This document shows positions 11,519 through 22,749 of a stretch of 64,000 nt of DNA, piece by piece. Numbering within the stretch: position 1 is the first letter of the stretch; the number at the start of each line of letters is the position of its first letter. Made by a program: the position numbers and the translations under genes. The notes below the pieces were generated by a model, which saw nothing but the letters and a program-made list of their open reading frames with translations, was not told the origin of the DNA and ran no database searches. Origin of the DNA: Loxodes magnus (taxonomy: Eukaryota > Ciliophora > Karyorelictea > Loxodida > Loxodidae); assembly GCA_946699065.1 (NCBI GenBank), contig CAMPDV010000152.1:434001-498000 (forward strand), written 5' to 3'.

Positions 11519-11941
11519 TATATATAATGGATGTCGGCCTCGTCAGACAAATTAGTAGGTAATCTGGTGCAGTGTATATTGTATTGCGAATAATCTCGCA
11601 CTAGATGCCACCACGGAGAAGGGTGCATAAGCTCCTTTGAGACATACCTAATTTACTTCGAGGGTTCTCTCTAGCAGTATGAAAGTTTGACTGACGGGCC
11701 TTCTAATTACCGACTTAATAACTATCTCTTATTTGGACCTTATTCAGGAAGGCTGAAGCATTTGACTCAAGATTTAAGAATAGATTTTAATAAGAAGATT
11801 TTCCATTTGGAGAAGCTGACATGACCCATCGGACCTCTAGAATTTATCAAGAAGCATGAGAACATTTTTCTTAATATTAATATTGAAAGAGCTGCGCGCC
11901 AATGAGATGCTACGAGCTCTATAATCATTTTTATTTATTAA
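11519..11941 (+). mobile_element. structured 3' tail module (copy 2) with class-1 hairpin at 11888-11920
   Basis: Near-identical to 3840-4262 with scattered substitutions. The hairpin arms AGAGCT/AGCTCT are kept, and the loop side reads gcgcgccaatgagatgc, closer to the consensus of the other copies. Confidence 0.6.
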
Positions 11942-12471
11942 TTCCTTTTTAACAGATAATAAATACTTTCTACTTTTTTTTAGATTTTGCTAGAAAGTAT
12001 TTATGGACTATTTACTTAAGATAAAAAGAAGCTTTCTAAAATGATAGTAAAAGTATGATTTAAAGAAAATTTAACTTAAAAATAATATAATTTTTTATTG
12101 TTTCTATTTGAATTGGTTCGTTTATTATTTAGGATTGTTCTAACTTATAGTTTCTTGCATTTTAAATTTGTCTTACGATATATTCTATCTAAAAAATCTC
12201 CCTTAAACTTGCTAAAATGATGAATTTAAAGCAAATTCCTATCATAATATTGAGTTTTCTGATTTAAAAAATTTCCTTAGCTTTATTAAATTTTAATTTC
12301 GTTTATAAAGATTATGAGTGAAAGTAAAATGAATTTTATAAATCTAGAATCTACAAACTTAAAAATAAATTAAGTTATAAATTTTATTTTTTCATTAAGT
12401 TTGAAAAGTTCAATATAATTACTTTAGCATTATTTTATTTTATTTTATTTCAGCTATTTATTGGTAAAAAA

Positions 12472-14130
12472 ATGTAAGAAGTAAATTCTTGTGGAAATTG
12501 TAAAAATAAATTTGATATTAGAAAATTTTAGCCTAAAGAATTGGATTGTAAGCATGTCATTTGTGTTTCTTGTGCGTAAACACTTTACAGAGATAACTAA
12601 TAAATAAAATGTCCTTGGGATGGATAAGTTACTTAAGAAGAACCTGCCTTTTTACAAAATTATACTATTTAATAATAGTAGACAATTTAAATAATTCAAG
12701 ACTGTCAAATACATTAAAAGCCAAATATTCTTTATTGTAGTAATGATAAAGCTCCTATTTGCTATTCTTGTATTGTTTAGCATGAAGGACATACTATAAA
12801 GAGTTATATCTAAGAAGGAACTGAAAGTCTTAAAGTTAACCAAATAGCAAACGCTCAAGAGACTCTACTTTTAATTAAATAATTAACTTATAAAATAGAA
12901 TTGCAAGTAAACAGTTAAAAGTAAAATACTTAGAAAATAACTGAAGATGCTATTAAAAAATTAGGATAAATAGAATAAGATTTAATAAAATTTATTTAAG
13001 AATAAAAATAAGTAGCTTTAGAAATTATATTATAAAAATAAAAATTATATTTGGAAAGTTATGATAAAAGTTTATAAGAAATAAATCAAATCAAATAATA
13101 AATAGAAACAATAAAAATATAAAATGAAGGAAATTTTTTAGAATTTCTGGAGTTTATTGAAAAAACTGAATAAGTACGGAATAAAATATAAGGTTAAATA
13201 ATAAAGTGATTCGATATTTCTTTAGAAAATGAAGAAAGTAAAATTAAAAATATCAAAAGTTAAATGAGCGAAATTATGAAAATTTAAATTAAAGAATAAG
13301 AAAATAAAATAGGTTCAAATTTGATTGAATGTAGAAAAAGATATGAAGGATTATAAAATATTACTTCTATTATTTCAAATACATAAAATAAAAGAGATTT
13401 TAAAATTGGACAAATGCCTCCTTAAGATTCATAAATTAATACTCCTAAAACATATAGTAATTATACATAAGTAGAATAAATTGGAGAATAGTAAATAATA
13501 ATATCAGGAGATAATAATGAATAATAGAAAAGAAGATTTACTATTTATGATAAAGGAAATATAAAAGAATTAAACATGGAAATAGGAAGATATTATCATC
13601 GAACAGTATGAGATCATGATTAGAGAATTTATATTCTATCAGGATATAATAATTCATAAGATGCAAAAGAATGTGAAATATATAATTTAAAAAATAATAA
13701 AAACGATTAATTTATAAGAATATAAGATATTTTAGAACCTGTTTATAGATTTGGAGCATTTATAGATGAAACTTAAAGTATTTATATAACAGGAGGATAA
13801 TTGAGTGGAGGATACACTAATAAAATATAAATATATGATTGTGAAAGTAATAGTTGAAGAATAAGCAGTTGTGTGCTACCAGTTATCGCAAGAAGTACAT
13901 CTGGATATATTTAGGAGATAAAATCTGGATTAATTTACTAAAATGGAAATACTTTAGATACTCATATTTTCGATTTTAAATAAGTTGCAAAGCATGGCGA
14001 AAGATTTTAAGGAAGTTGGTGTGTATTCACTCAACCTATAATTAAAGAAGACATAATTTATTAGATTGACTATAATTCTGATCTTTTTCAATATCCATTA
14101 AATAAAGCTAAATGGGAGAAAGTACAATGA
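12472..14130 (+). CDS. RING/B-box/coiled-coil/Kelch-like protein, copy C (intact, 552 aa)
   Basis: ATG 12472 (MQEVNSCGNCKNKFD), TGA 14128-14130 after KWEKVQ. RING-like finger with CPWDG, B-box (DCQIHQK...YCSN...CYSC...HEGHT), coiled coil ~140-330, Kelch-like propeller with HDQRIYILSG, ETQSIYITGG, NSWRISSC and KSGLIYQNG. Several Trp are TGA (KWF, TVWDHD where paralogs have TVYDHD, NSWRIS). It is the paralog from which the truncated copy at 4490-5344 derives. ttcag sits 20 bp upstream, but no intron is needed to read the gene. The 3' flank is shared with copies ending at 5344 and 38140. Confidence 0.87.
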
Positions 14131-15159
14131 AACATTAATAATATATTTTAATATAATTTAAATTAAGAATACTTATTTTAAAATCTTTTAAGAATTAATT
14201 TTAAGTAAATAAATCTAAAAAATTATAAAATTCAGTAAATTTTGACAGTTAATTTGCACCTTAGTATATAAAAAAAATTCTAGCAGGTTAAAATAACTAG
14301 CGGTATTATGCTTGTCTTTATGTTATGAATATGATATAAAATAAAAAAGCAATAAAACTTGTATTTTTATGATTATTAGCTATTCCTTTTTGAATTATCG
14401 AATTCTGAATTATTTCTATTTAATTTAATTTAATATTGGGTTTTAAGAATAGAAATTAAATGAGTTTTTTTAATTAGTTTAAGCAAATATAAGAGCTGGA
14501 ACAATTATTCCTTACAATTTTTAGAATATATTTAGATAAAAATTTATTTAGATAGTTTTCACTAAATGTAAATAAAAATGTACTTGAAATAAAAATATTT
14601 TATTAGCTAAGCAAACAATATAAAAGTAACTCTTTAATAGTCTTTTGCATGAAATATATTAAATTTGATAAGAGAAAACCTTTAACGAAGATTATCCTGA
14701 ATATAGATAAAATTCACTCTAAATTGGTTAATTACTCTTTATTTTTTGTCATTAGATTACGTTAATAATAGACAATAATATAAATTTTTTAAATGATTTA
14801 ATACAGCAAATGGGATTTTAACTTTAAATATGCTATTTATGTGAAAATAAAAAATAAAAAAAATAAATTTTTAATTTTAAAACACAGACAGTAGTTGTTA
14901 TTGAAAAAATTACCTCAAAAAAGTAATGCTTAAATATTTATTATGCAAACAGAAAGAAAGCAATTTGATAGAGATCATCTAAATAAAAAGAAATTGAGAA
15001 AATAGGCAAGAAAATTTTAAAGATTTAAGATAATTAGCATAAAAATAAATAAAGATGGAAAAGATAAATAAAAAGAAGATTAAAAATAATCGAATCAAAT
15101 CAAAATAAAGGTTTTCTAAGAAAATAAAATGCTACTTTAAAAGTTATTTACCCTGAATA
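14131..15159. other. AT-rich flank, no gene recognised
   Basis: The first ~650 bp matches the flank after 5344 (shared gaacnattcct-like blocks and the ctctttatt region near 14730/6090). 14,950-15,159 is A-rich with Lys/Gln-rich open frames in all directions, uninformative under a code without fixed stops. Confidence 0.4.
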
Positions 15160-15506
15160 ATGAGCAGGTGCTCAATATAATTGAAAAGATGGTGGGAGCT
15201 GAGAATGACCTTCGTGACAACACTTTCTGGTTTTATGGCTAGGAACAAGTTCCTTTCCTGTCGCTGAGAAAGTCCCTGGTCAGAGTCATTTTCTGAAGGG
15301 AACACTGTCTTTGAGATTATCCGCTCTTGGTAGGGGCTTGAAGTCTGGCTGCTCATAGCGATGGAGCTCCCTAGCAGCTGTGCCTGGAGCACAACAGAAT
15401 ATCCCCGTTATTCCATAAAAAGAGAGCGTCGGGTCGTGCAATCGGAAAGGAGTTTCCGGTCTAAAAACTTTTTAGTTGAAATTAATTATATGATCAGGTG
15501 CTCAAT
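15160..15506 (-). mobile_element. SINE-like retroposon copy 1 with 17-bp target-site duplication
   Basis: Element body 15177-15489, flanked by atgagcaggtgctcaat (15160-15176) and atgatcaggtgctcaat (15490-15506), one mismatch. The body matches 18787-19102 (opposite orientation) and 51886-52203. It carries a conserved open stretch (SPYQERIISKTVFP ... NDSDQGLSQRQ), but no tRNA A/B boxes are evident, so its origin is unknown. GC content is well above its surroundings. It inserted at the 3' end of the ORF1 at 15494-16345; the TSD contains that ORF's terminal TGA. Confidence 0.83.
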
Positions 15507-16345
15507 TTCCTATTTTAAAACTAATTTACTTGTATGGTTACGCTACTTCTATAAATTAAGCTTCTTCCTCCATATTTTCCTGCTTTTCGTTGGATAAAAG
15601 GTAATAATGTCTTATAAATCTTCTTACGGATTAACTTACTTTATCTGCAGTTTTTCCAAAGGTGCCATGTGTTATTACAAACGAAGCATTTCATCTTGAA
15701 TGCTTTTAATCTGTTTAAACTTTTTCTATTTCTATTAGGAGCTATTAGGGTAACTGCTACGTCAGTTGTTGTAAAGATGACTCTAATTACTTTATTCTTG
15801 CTTCTTAGTTTTGATTTATAAAATTCTAGCTTTTTATATCTTTATTGATTTGCTGCTATTTTATTCACTAACCTTGTTTTAATGCTTCCATCTTAGTTTC
15901 ATATATTTTTCTCTTGGAATTAAAATAGAGTGCATATATATTTGTATCCGTAGCGTGTAAGTCGATTATTTTTTTAAGCATTTCAAATATTTTTCCAGTT
16001 CTAATTAACCAAAAAAAATTTAAATCTATTTTTAGTAAATTTCAAGGACTTGTTCTTTGGTTAGGCTGTTCTAGTCGTTTTTTGCGAATTTTCTTAAACT
16101 GAAACCTTCCTAAATTAATTTTTATGTATTTAATTTAAGTCACTGGGAGATGTTCTCTTTAAGAAATAGATGGGAGAAATGGCTGGCTAATATTCTTTCT
16201 GTTCCTTTTCTTCTCTTTTGATGCCAATTAAGAAGGTTGGAATAGTTGAATCTAAAATGTGAACTAAAGAAGAAATATTCTTGGCTTTCTCTTTTACTAT
16301 GAGGATGTGGTTCTTGAAACCTTCTACTTTTTTATTATAATTATT
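15494..16345 (-). pseudogene. gag-like ORF1 with intact CCHC zinc knuckle, frameshifted
   Basis: Minus-strand remnant. Residues CFVCNNTWHLWKNC (15647-15688) form a perfect CX2CX4HX4C knuckle preceded by basic residues. The TGA at 15496-15494 is in frame. Upstream, the Gln-rich coiled-coil block (SLQQQLTQQLPQQLLIEIEK) is in a different frame, so at least one frameshift lies near 15,690-15,720. The start is not defined. The aromatic before the knuckle His is TGG here and TGA in the knuckle at 25213-25254. Confidence 0.6.
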
Positions 16346-18270
16346 AACTTTTAAATAGGGATAAAAAATCCTCCAACTGAGATCGACTTAAGATCTGGTA
16401 CCAAGAAGTACCCTTTAGGCGATGAACCGGATGTTAATTGTAGAAGTCAAGAGAAGACAAGACGGAATTGGCATCAAGTAAAGTTAATGATGAAAGATGC
16501 CAACTATTAAGGTCTCTTAGGGAGCATTTCGATAGGTTATATAGAATCCATTGATAATATTTATTTTTTATTTACTTTTATAATTTAAAAAATTTTGCAA
16601 AATGTTAGAAATACTATTAAAGATATTATTTATGAATTTTTTATTTAGCTTTATAAAAATTTAATATAATTAAAACTTTATCCGATTTTCTCTTTTAAGT
16701 TCTAATTTATTTATAATGATTTGCTTATAACTATGTTCTTTTTTAAATTTCTTTAGAATTAGAATCTCTTAATATTATTTAGACCTAAATTTTTTTATTT
16801 CACTATATTAAATTTTTCATCTTTATTTCATAATAGAAATGTTCAATTTTTTATTATTAGTTTAGTTATTCCTAAATAAAAATTTGTATTATGAATATAA
16901 AAGATGTTTGAGGGATTTACTTTCTAAGAAATAAAGAAAATAGATTTAAAAATAAACCAAAAAGAAGAAAATAGTAAAGATCACAAGAAACACCGTACTT
17001 GGGAAAAAGTTATTTTTGGAAAAACGGAGATGAAAAATAGCATTTAACTGAAGAATCTGAATTATTAATATATAAAATGTAATAGAAAATTTGAGAACAG
17101 AAGTCTACAGTTTTTATCTTTTTTAACAACAAGATAATTAATAACATATATAAACTATTATAAAGATGTCAATAATCTTAAAAATTAATAATTAAACTCG
17201 AGTAGTTATAAAAGATATATCCAAAATTAAACAAATATTACTTGATTACAAATTTTAAATTCATGGTTAGTTGATATTTGTCTTAAAAGTTCAACCAAAT
17301 TGAATACTAAAATTAGCAATACATTAATTAAGAACGATAAAAACAGAAAAACATATAAAACTTTAAGAATAAATTTTTAATAATTTAAAGAAATGAAATT
17401 TCTGTAAACTAATATAATAGTTAATCAAAAAATGTAGAAACTTAAATTAATTAAAGAATTAAGAAAAGGTTATGGTTCCATAAAGATTGAAAAAATCGTC
17501 AGAATAAAATAAAAGTAAACACTAATTAAAACCCACATGGGATCTTAAAAGAAGAATAAAATCAACATATAATAAATATTTTGTTTTAGCATGCTTTTCA
17601 GCAAAGTTTTTATTATAATCCACGCGAGCGAAATGATAATTTAAATTTTTTAAATTCCAAGAACGAGCGGCTCATTCTTAACTATTTTACTATGCTGCTT
17701 TTCATTCTTTCTTTAAATTGTAACCATCTTAGTTTTAGTTCTTAAAAAGAATATAAAATAATAAATTTTTTCTTAATTAAATAGCTAATAAAAAGGACAC
17801 TAGAAATAATCTGTTTTCTCAATTGTAGAAATAAATAAAAAATTTTATTTTAAATTTTTTTAAATTTTTAAATTTTTAAATATACTTTCTATAAATATAT
17901 ACTACTTTATAAAATTATATTTTTAAGAGGTGAAAAATACGTTTGTTAAAAGCATTTTTTTAAATATATTAGGAAAAAATTTTAATTTTAATTATAAATA
18001 TAAATTAAAAATTAAATTTTTAAATAAAATATATTTAAATTTACTAAAATGTCTATACTATATTATTTATAGTAATAAAAAAGTTTTTTTAGAGCTCTCT
18101 CAACTTTTCTACTCTTGTTAAATATAATATATTAATCTTCATATTTTTATGATAAAGTAAATAAATTTAAAGAAGGATATTGCTAGATATATTACAAAAT
18201 TAATTACTTTATTTTTAAATTTAAGCCTCATATTTCTTAGAATTAATTGATGAAACAAAAATTTTAGCTT
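16346..18270. other. mostly unassigned; ORF1 C-terminal scrap and one weak ORF
   Basis: 16,380-16,560 (+) reads IDLRSGTKKYPLGDEP, resembling the ORF1 C-terminal GTKNIQ at ~6360 and GAKKYPWCEE at ~47115, so probably element debris. From ATG 16904 (+) a frame MFEGFTFQEIKKIDLK ... HKKHRTWEKVIFG runs ~200 codons with no recognised domain and no terminator; I do not call it a gene. 17,560-18,250 is A/T-rich with nothing seen. Confidence 0.3.
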
Positions 18271-18277
18271 AGATAAT

Positions 18278-18587
18278 AGACTACGTAGCATATCAATGGC
18301 GTACAACTCTTTTAATAAAATTTTTTAAATCTCAAAAATTCTTCATTAAAAATTTCAAAAATACTAACTTTTTTAAAAAAATCCTATCTTTCCCAAGCCA
18401 TTGTCAGTGCGCTATTCTAAGAAACCTTAATATCAGATTTCTTTTAACTTAAACGCTACTCAATGCTTTAAGAAATTTCTTTATTGACTCCTGGCAAGAT
18501 TCTGAGAGGTTCTTCACAAGCAGGGTTCTTCCTTGTATCAAAGTTTTCGTCATTCTTGTTAAAGAATTCTTCCTCCCTTTTAAACAT
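18278..18587 (-). mobile_element. 3' end of a retroelement: small ORF plus class-1 hairpin
   Basis: Minus strand from ATG 18587: MFKREEEFFNKNDENFD, then TRKNPACEEPLRILPGV and a Gln/Lys-rich helix running into the hairpin (18278-18310, AGAGTTGTACGCC...CTACGTAGTCT). The block [T/H][K/R]..[L/P].EEP recurs at 41395-41644 and 55781-56545, defining a small conserved C-terminal domain that precedes element 3' ends. Body upstream of 18587 is absent, so this is 5'-truncated. Confidence 0.5.
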
Positions 18588-18771
18588 TTGAAATCATAAA
18601 AAAATCTATATAATAAATTATTTTATTTAAAGCACATATAAAAAATTAAAATTTAATATTGTTTTTTATTAAATAATATCTTTTGTACATTAATTTAAGT
18701 ATAAAATTTTAAAATTTTAATTGATATATTTAATTAGAGTGATTAATTAAAAAATCTTTATTCTTTTTACT

Positions 18772-19117
18772 ATTATTTAAATTTTAATTAATTAATTTCA
18801 ACTAAAAAAGTTTTTAGACCGGAAACTCCTTTCTGATTGCACGACCCGACGCTCTCTTTTTATGGAATAACGGGGATATCCTGTTGTGCTCCAGGTACAG
18901 CTGCTAGGGAGCTCCATCGCTATGAGCAGCCAGACTTCAAGCCCCTACCAAGAGCGGATAATCTCAAAGACAGTGTTCCCTTCAGAAAATGACTCTGACC
19001 AGGGACTTTCTCAGCGACAGGAAAGGAACTTGTTCCAAGCCATAAAACCAGAAAGTGTTGTCACGAAGGTCATTCTCAGCTCCCACCATCTTTTCAATTT
19101 CAATTATTTAAATTTTA
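18772..19117 (+). mobile_element. SINE-like retroposon copy 2 with perfect 15-bp target-site duplication
   Basis: Body 18787-19102, inverted relative to the copy at 15177-15489. Direct repeats attatttaaatttta at 18772-18786 and 19103-19117 are identical. Only scattered differences from copy 1 over ~300 bp, so both are young. One end is aattaatttcaacta, the other catcttttcaattt. Confidence 0.87.
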
Positions 19118-19672
19118 AAATGCATACTTTTATTAGTTTAAAAATTTAAAATTAAAATAAATCTTAAAAATTTTAAATTTTAAAGATTCTAGAATAAATT
19201 AATTTAATCTGTTATTTATTTTATCAAATTTTTCTATAAGATATAATTTATAATATATCTCATAATATTCAAATTTTATTTTTTTAATTTAAATGTTTTT
19301 ATTTATTTTATTTACTTACATAAAAATAATGTTAAAATATTTAAAACTTAAAATATGATTTTAATTTAAATTTAACTATTATAATTTATTCGAGTATTTA
19401 ATATTTAATGAAAAAAGATAAATAAAAAGTATAAAATAATTGGATAAATTTACAAAATTAATTGTATATTAGCAAATTTTATTATAAAATTATGAAAATT
19501 TAATTTTTTTTAATTTTTTTCCATTAAACTTGCATAATTTTGCTTCAAAATATTAATTTTTTTATTTACTTGATTATTTTAAAGAATTAGAAATCTAGTT
19601 TAATTTAACATAAAAAAACTAATTCTTAATTTTATAGATTTTTATTAATTTCAATATATAAAATTAAATATT
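19118..19672. other. AT-rich intergenic stretch
   Basis: Very A/T-rich, long runs of A and T, no gene, repeat partner or structured element recognised. Confidence 0.5.
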
Positions 19673-21349
19673 TTATAGTTTAATCCAGTTAGTCTTACTC
19701 AAATCATATAAAAATAAATTAGAACTTCCATCAATTTGATAAACTTTGTCTAAAATAATTATTGGTTATGTAAAAACTGCGCAGCCGCCTTAAAATTTTT
19801 CTCCATGTTTTGTAATTTACTTCTCATCGAATATTAAAGTATCTATATTTCCACTTCCGTTATAATATATCAAACCTGATTTTATCTTTTAACAATAACC
19901 AGCTGTGCTTAATGCATTTACTGGTAATACACTACTACTTAATCTTCAACTATTACTTTCACAATCATATATTTATATTTTATTTGTATTTCCTCCACTT
20001 GAAGTTCCTCCTGATACATAAATACTTTAAGTTTCATCTATAAAAACACCAAATAATATAACAGGTTCTAAAATATCTTAAATTCTTATAAATTAATCAT
20101 TATTTTTATTTATTAAATTATATACTTCACATTCTTTAATATATGAACCATTTTATCCAGATAATATATAAATTCTCTAATCATGATCATATACTGTTCT
20201 ATGATATTATCTTCCTATTTCCATGTTTAATTCTTTTATATTTCCTTTATCATATATTGTAAATCTTCTTTTTTATTATTCATTACTATCTCCTGATATT
20301 ATTATTTATTATTCTCCTATTTATTCTATTTATGTATGATTACTAGATGTTTTAGGAGTATTAATTTATTAATCTTAAGGAGGCATTTAACCTATTTTAA
20401 AATCTCTTTTAGTCTATGTATCTCTAATTATGGAAGTAATATTTTATATTTATTCGTATCGTTTTTTATATTAAATCAAGTTTAATCCTATTTTATTTTC
20501 TGATTCTATAAATTAAAGTTTCATAATTTGAGTGACTTAAGCTTTAGCATTCTGAATCTAACTTTCTTGAGCTTCTTATGTAATTTCTAACTATTTTACT
20601 ACTAAAGTAGCAATTTTATTTCTTAATTCTTCCGTTTTCTTTATGAAATTACAAAGTTCTCCTAAGCTTTCTTCATTTTAAATTTTAGTTTATTCAATAA
20701 CTTAATTTATTTACTTTATTTCTTGCTCAAATTTTTAGTAACTTTCTTGATAAATTTATTGTTTTTATTTAATAGAATCAACAATTTATTATTTTTATTG
20801 TTAAATATATTGTATCAATTCTTTTTCAATTTATTCAACTTTTTAAATAGCTTCTTTACTTGTTTTTTATAATTTTTATTTTTAAACTTCAAGTTATCGC
20901 TAAATTTAATTAATTGATCATATAATCAAAAATTAGTCTTCTTAAGAGTCTTTAAATTGAGTTTGTTTTATGTTTTTGGTTTCTTCTTAAATAAAATCAA
21001 CAATAGTATGTCCTTCATGCTATTGAACACAAGAGAAACATATTTTTATTTTATCATTACTACAAAAAAGCATTTTCGGTAAATTATGCTCTGAGCATTT
21101 ATTTATTAATTAGCTATCAGAATTATTTTATTGTAAGTCTTTTGGCTGTTTTCAAACATAATTAGGGAGGAAACCTGGTTCTTCACTTGTAATTTTCTAG
21201 TCTCAAGGACACTTAATTTGCTAGCCTTCTTTATAAAGTGTATAAGCACAAGAGACACAAATAACGTGACTACATTCTAATTCTTTTGGCTGAAATTTTC
21301 TGTTATCAAATTTATTTCCACACTTTCCACAAGAGTTTGTAGTCTGCAT
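19673..21349 (-). CDS. RING/B-box/coiled-coil/Kelch-like protein, copy D (~558 aa)
   Basis: ATG 21349-21347 (MQTTNSCGKCGNKFD). RING-like finger in which CPWDQ uses TGA for Trp, B-box (KCSEHNL...FCSN...CFSC...HEGHT), coiled coil with LIIWS (TGA) where paralogs have LIKWS (TGG), and a full Kelch-like propeller (HDQRIYILSG, ETQSIYVSGG, NSWRLSSS, GLIYYNGSG). The C-terminus is diverged: TNWIKL then TAA (19675-19673), one codon before the terminator column of paralogs. If that TAA is Gln, the protein would run on into A/T-rich DNA, so the stop is uncertain. Confidence 0.83.
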
Positions 21350-21759
21350 AATTTTCAAGAATAAAAAAAGCATAACTTTTTGCTTTATTATATAATATAA
21401 AAATTGTATTTTTTTATTTAGATTAAATCATTAATTATTTAATTAAAAAGATTAAATCTTTTAGGCTTAATTCACTTTTAAATATGATATATTTACTATT
21501 AATTTAAAATAAATGCTTGCGTTTTTTAAGTTTTATATAAACTACAGAAATTTACGATATTACTCTGTTGTTCCATAGAAAATATAACTATTATTATATT
21601 AAAAATTTTAAATAAGCATAAAAACATTTTTGCATTAAGTTATTAAATGGGAAAATTTTATAATTAAACTATTTAATAAATATTACCTATTTATATGCAA
21701 TAATAATTTTCTTAAATATTCAAAATAATATTTTTAATACAATTTTTTAATAATTAAAT
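21350..21759. other. upstream region of copy D, nothing recognised
   Basis: A/T-rich; contains no repeat partner that I can see and no plausible gene. Should include the promoter of the minus-strand gene ending at 21349. Confidence 0.4.
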
Positions 21760-22080
21760 ATGGCACTGAAAGGTACAAGGAGTCAAACTTCAAGTTATTA
21801 TTTTGGTTAATTGGCTAATTGCGCCCTTTTAATTTTTTCGTGAGATGACGTGCCCATTTAATTATTCCGGAAAGATGAGGTTTAAATAAGGAAGATTGAA
21901 ATCTAAACTTTCGTATTGTCTGCTTTGGATTGCAGAGTAAATGGTGATTTGGCATTGCCTTAAAATTAAGAGGAGAAAATCAATCTTCTAAATAGCTTCT
22001 CGAGAGGATATTGAGGACTGTATTTATTGACTTCTGGAAGTCCAAAATCTTGAGTATTTAAGCAAAGGTAATATTTTCAT
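21760..22080 (+). repeat. ~300 bp dispersed repeat, copy 1
   Basis: Matches 29283-29575 in the same orientation: shared blocks include ttaattattccggaaagatga, attaggaggagaaaatca-like and tttctggaagtc. Moderately GC-rich relative to its flanks. Translates in one frame to FNYSGKM.(F/L).QGRL..., conserved between copies, so it may be coding debris or a second SINE family. No TSD identified. Confidence 0.5.
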
Positions 22081-22307
22081 AAATTCAAATTCAAAAAAAA
22101 TGTTAGAAGTGGGCTTAGAAGATTATTAATTTTAATATTGTCTAAATTAAATAATTTTAAATAGATTTAAAAATCGATTATTCTTTAAAAAATTATTATA
22201 AAATTATATTCATAAAAGGATATAATTTTTTGAAAAAGATATAAGACAAAAATTCTTGTAAATAATTTTAATTATATTAAATAAAGATTATAAATAAATA
22301 CGATTAT

Positions 22308-22705
22308 AGAGCGCGCAGCACCTATTTAGCTCGTAGTTCTTTCAATATAATATTTAATATTAAAAAAAATATTCTCATACTTCTTATTGTTATTCTAGCC
22401 GTCCAATGAGTTATGTCAGCTTCTCCAAATGAGGAATCTGCTTATTAAAGATTATTCTTGAATATTGAACCAAATGTTCAGGCTTTCTTGAATAAAATAA
22501 AAATAAAAATTAGTAGTTAAGTCATTAGCAGCGCGTCAGTCAAACTTCCATACTGCTAGCGAGAATCCTCAAGCAAATTAGAACAATCTCTTTTAAGCTT
22601 GTCCACCCTTCCCCGTGGTGGCATTTAATGGAAGATTAGTTGCAATGCAATATATATTACATCAGATTACCTACGAGTTCTCCTAACTGCGGCCTACATC
22701 CATAT
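22308..22705 (-). mobile_element. structured 3' tail module (copy 3), reversed, with class-1 hairpin
   Basis: Reverse complement of the module at 3840-4262, more diverged, keeping ATGGATGTAGGCCGCAG at its start, tgccaccacggg..agggtg in the middle, ctagcagtatgg.agtttgactgacg, and the terminal hairpin 22308-22340. It sits just downstream (minus strand) of the ORF1 at 22750-23435, of a different type from the ORF1 it follows at 2995. Confidence 0.6.
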
Positions 22706-22749
22706 ATAATAATAATAATAAATAATTAACTATTCCACCTATATTTGGT

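Larger units (their letters stand above)
7689..12169. repeat. segmental duplication, copy 2 (partner 1-4490)
   Basis: Second copy of the 4.5 kb block described for 1-4490. It retains the sequence that copy 1 lost at the breakpoint: ~300 bp of AT-rich upstream DNA and then the intact Kelch gene at 12472. Confidence 0.93.

Noticed and set aside
16904..17560. A gene starting MFEGFTFQEIKK
   Set aside because: No terminator, no recognisable domain and no paralog; open frames are uninformative where no codon is an unconditional stop.
18787..19102. tRNA-derived SINE or a tRNA gene; also gttcgggtc at 25012 and 35095 as a T-loop
   Set aside because: No A box with a B box at proper spacing, no cloverleaf, and the T-loop lacks the invariant A.
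15160..19117. A 3.9 kb DNA transposon with 315-bp terminal inverted repeats
   Set aside because: The inverted copies each have their own, different target-site duplications (17 bp and 15 bp), a third copy exists alone at 51.9 kb, and no transposase lies between; they are independent SINE-like insertions.
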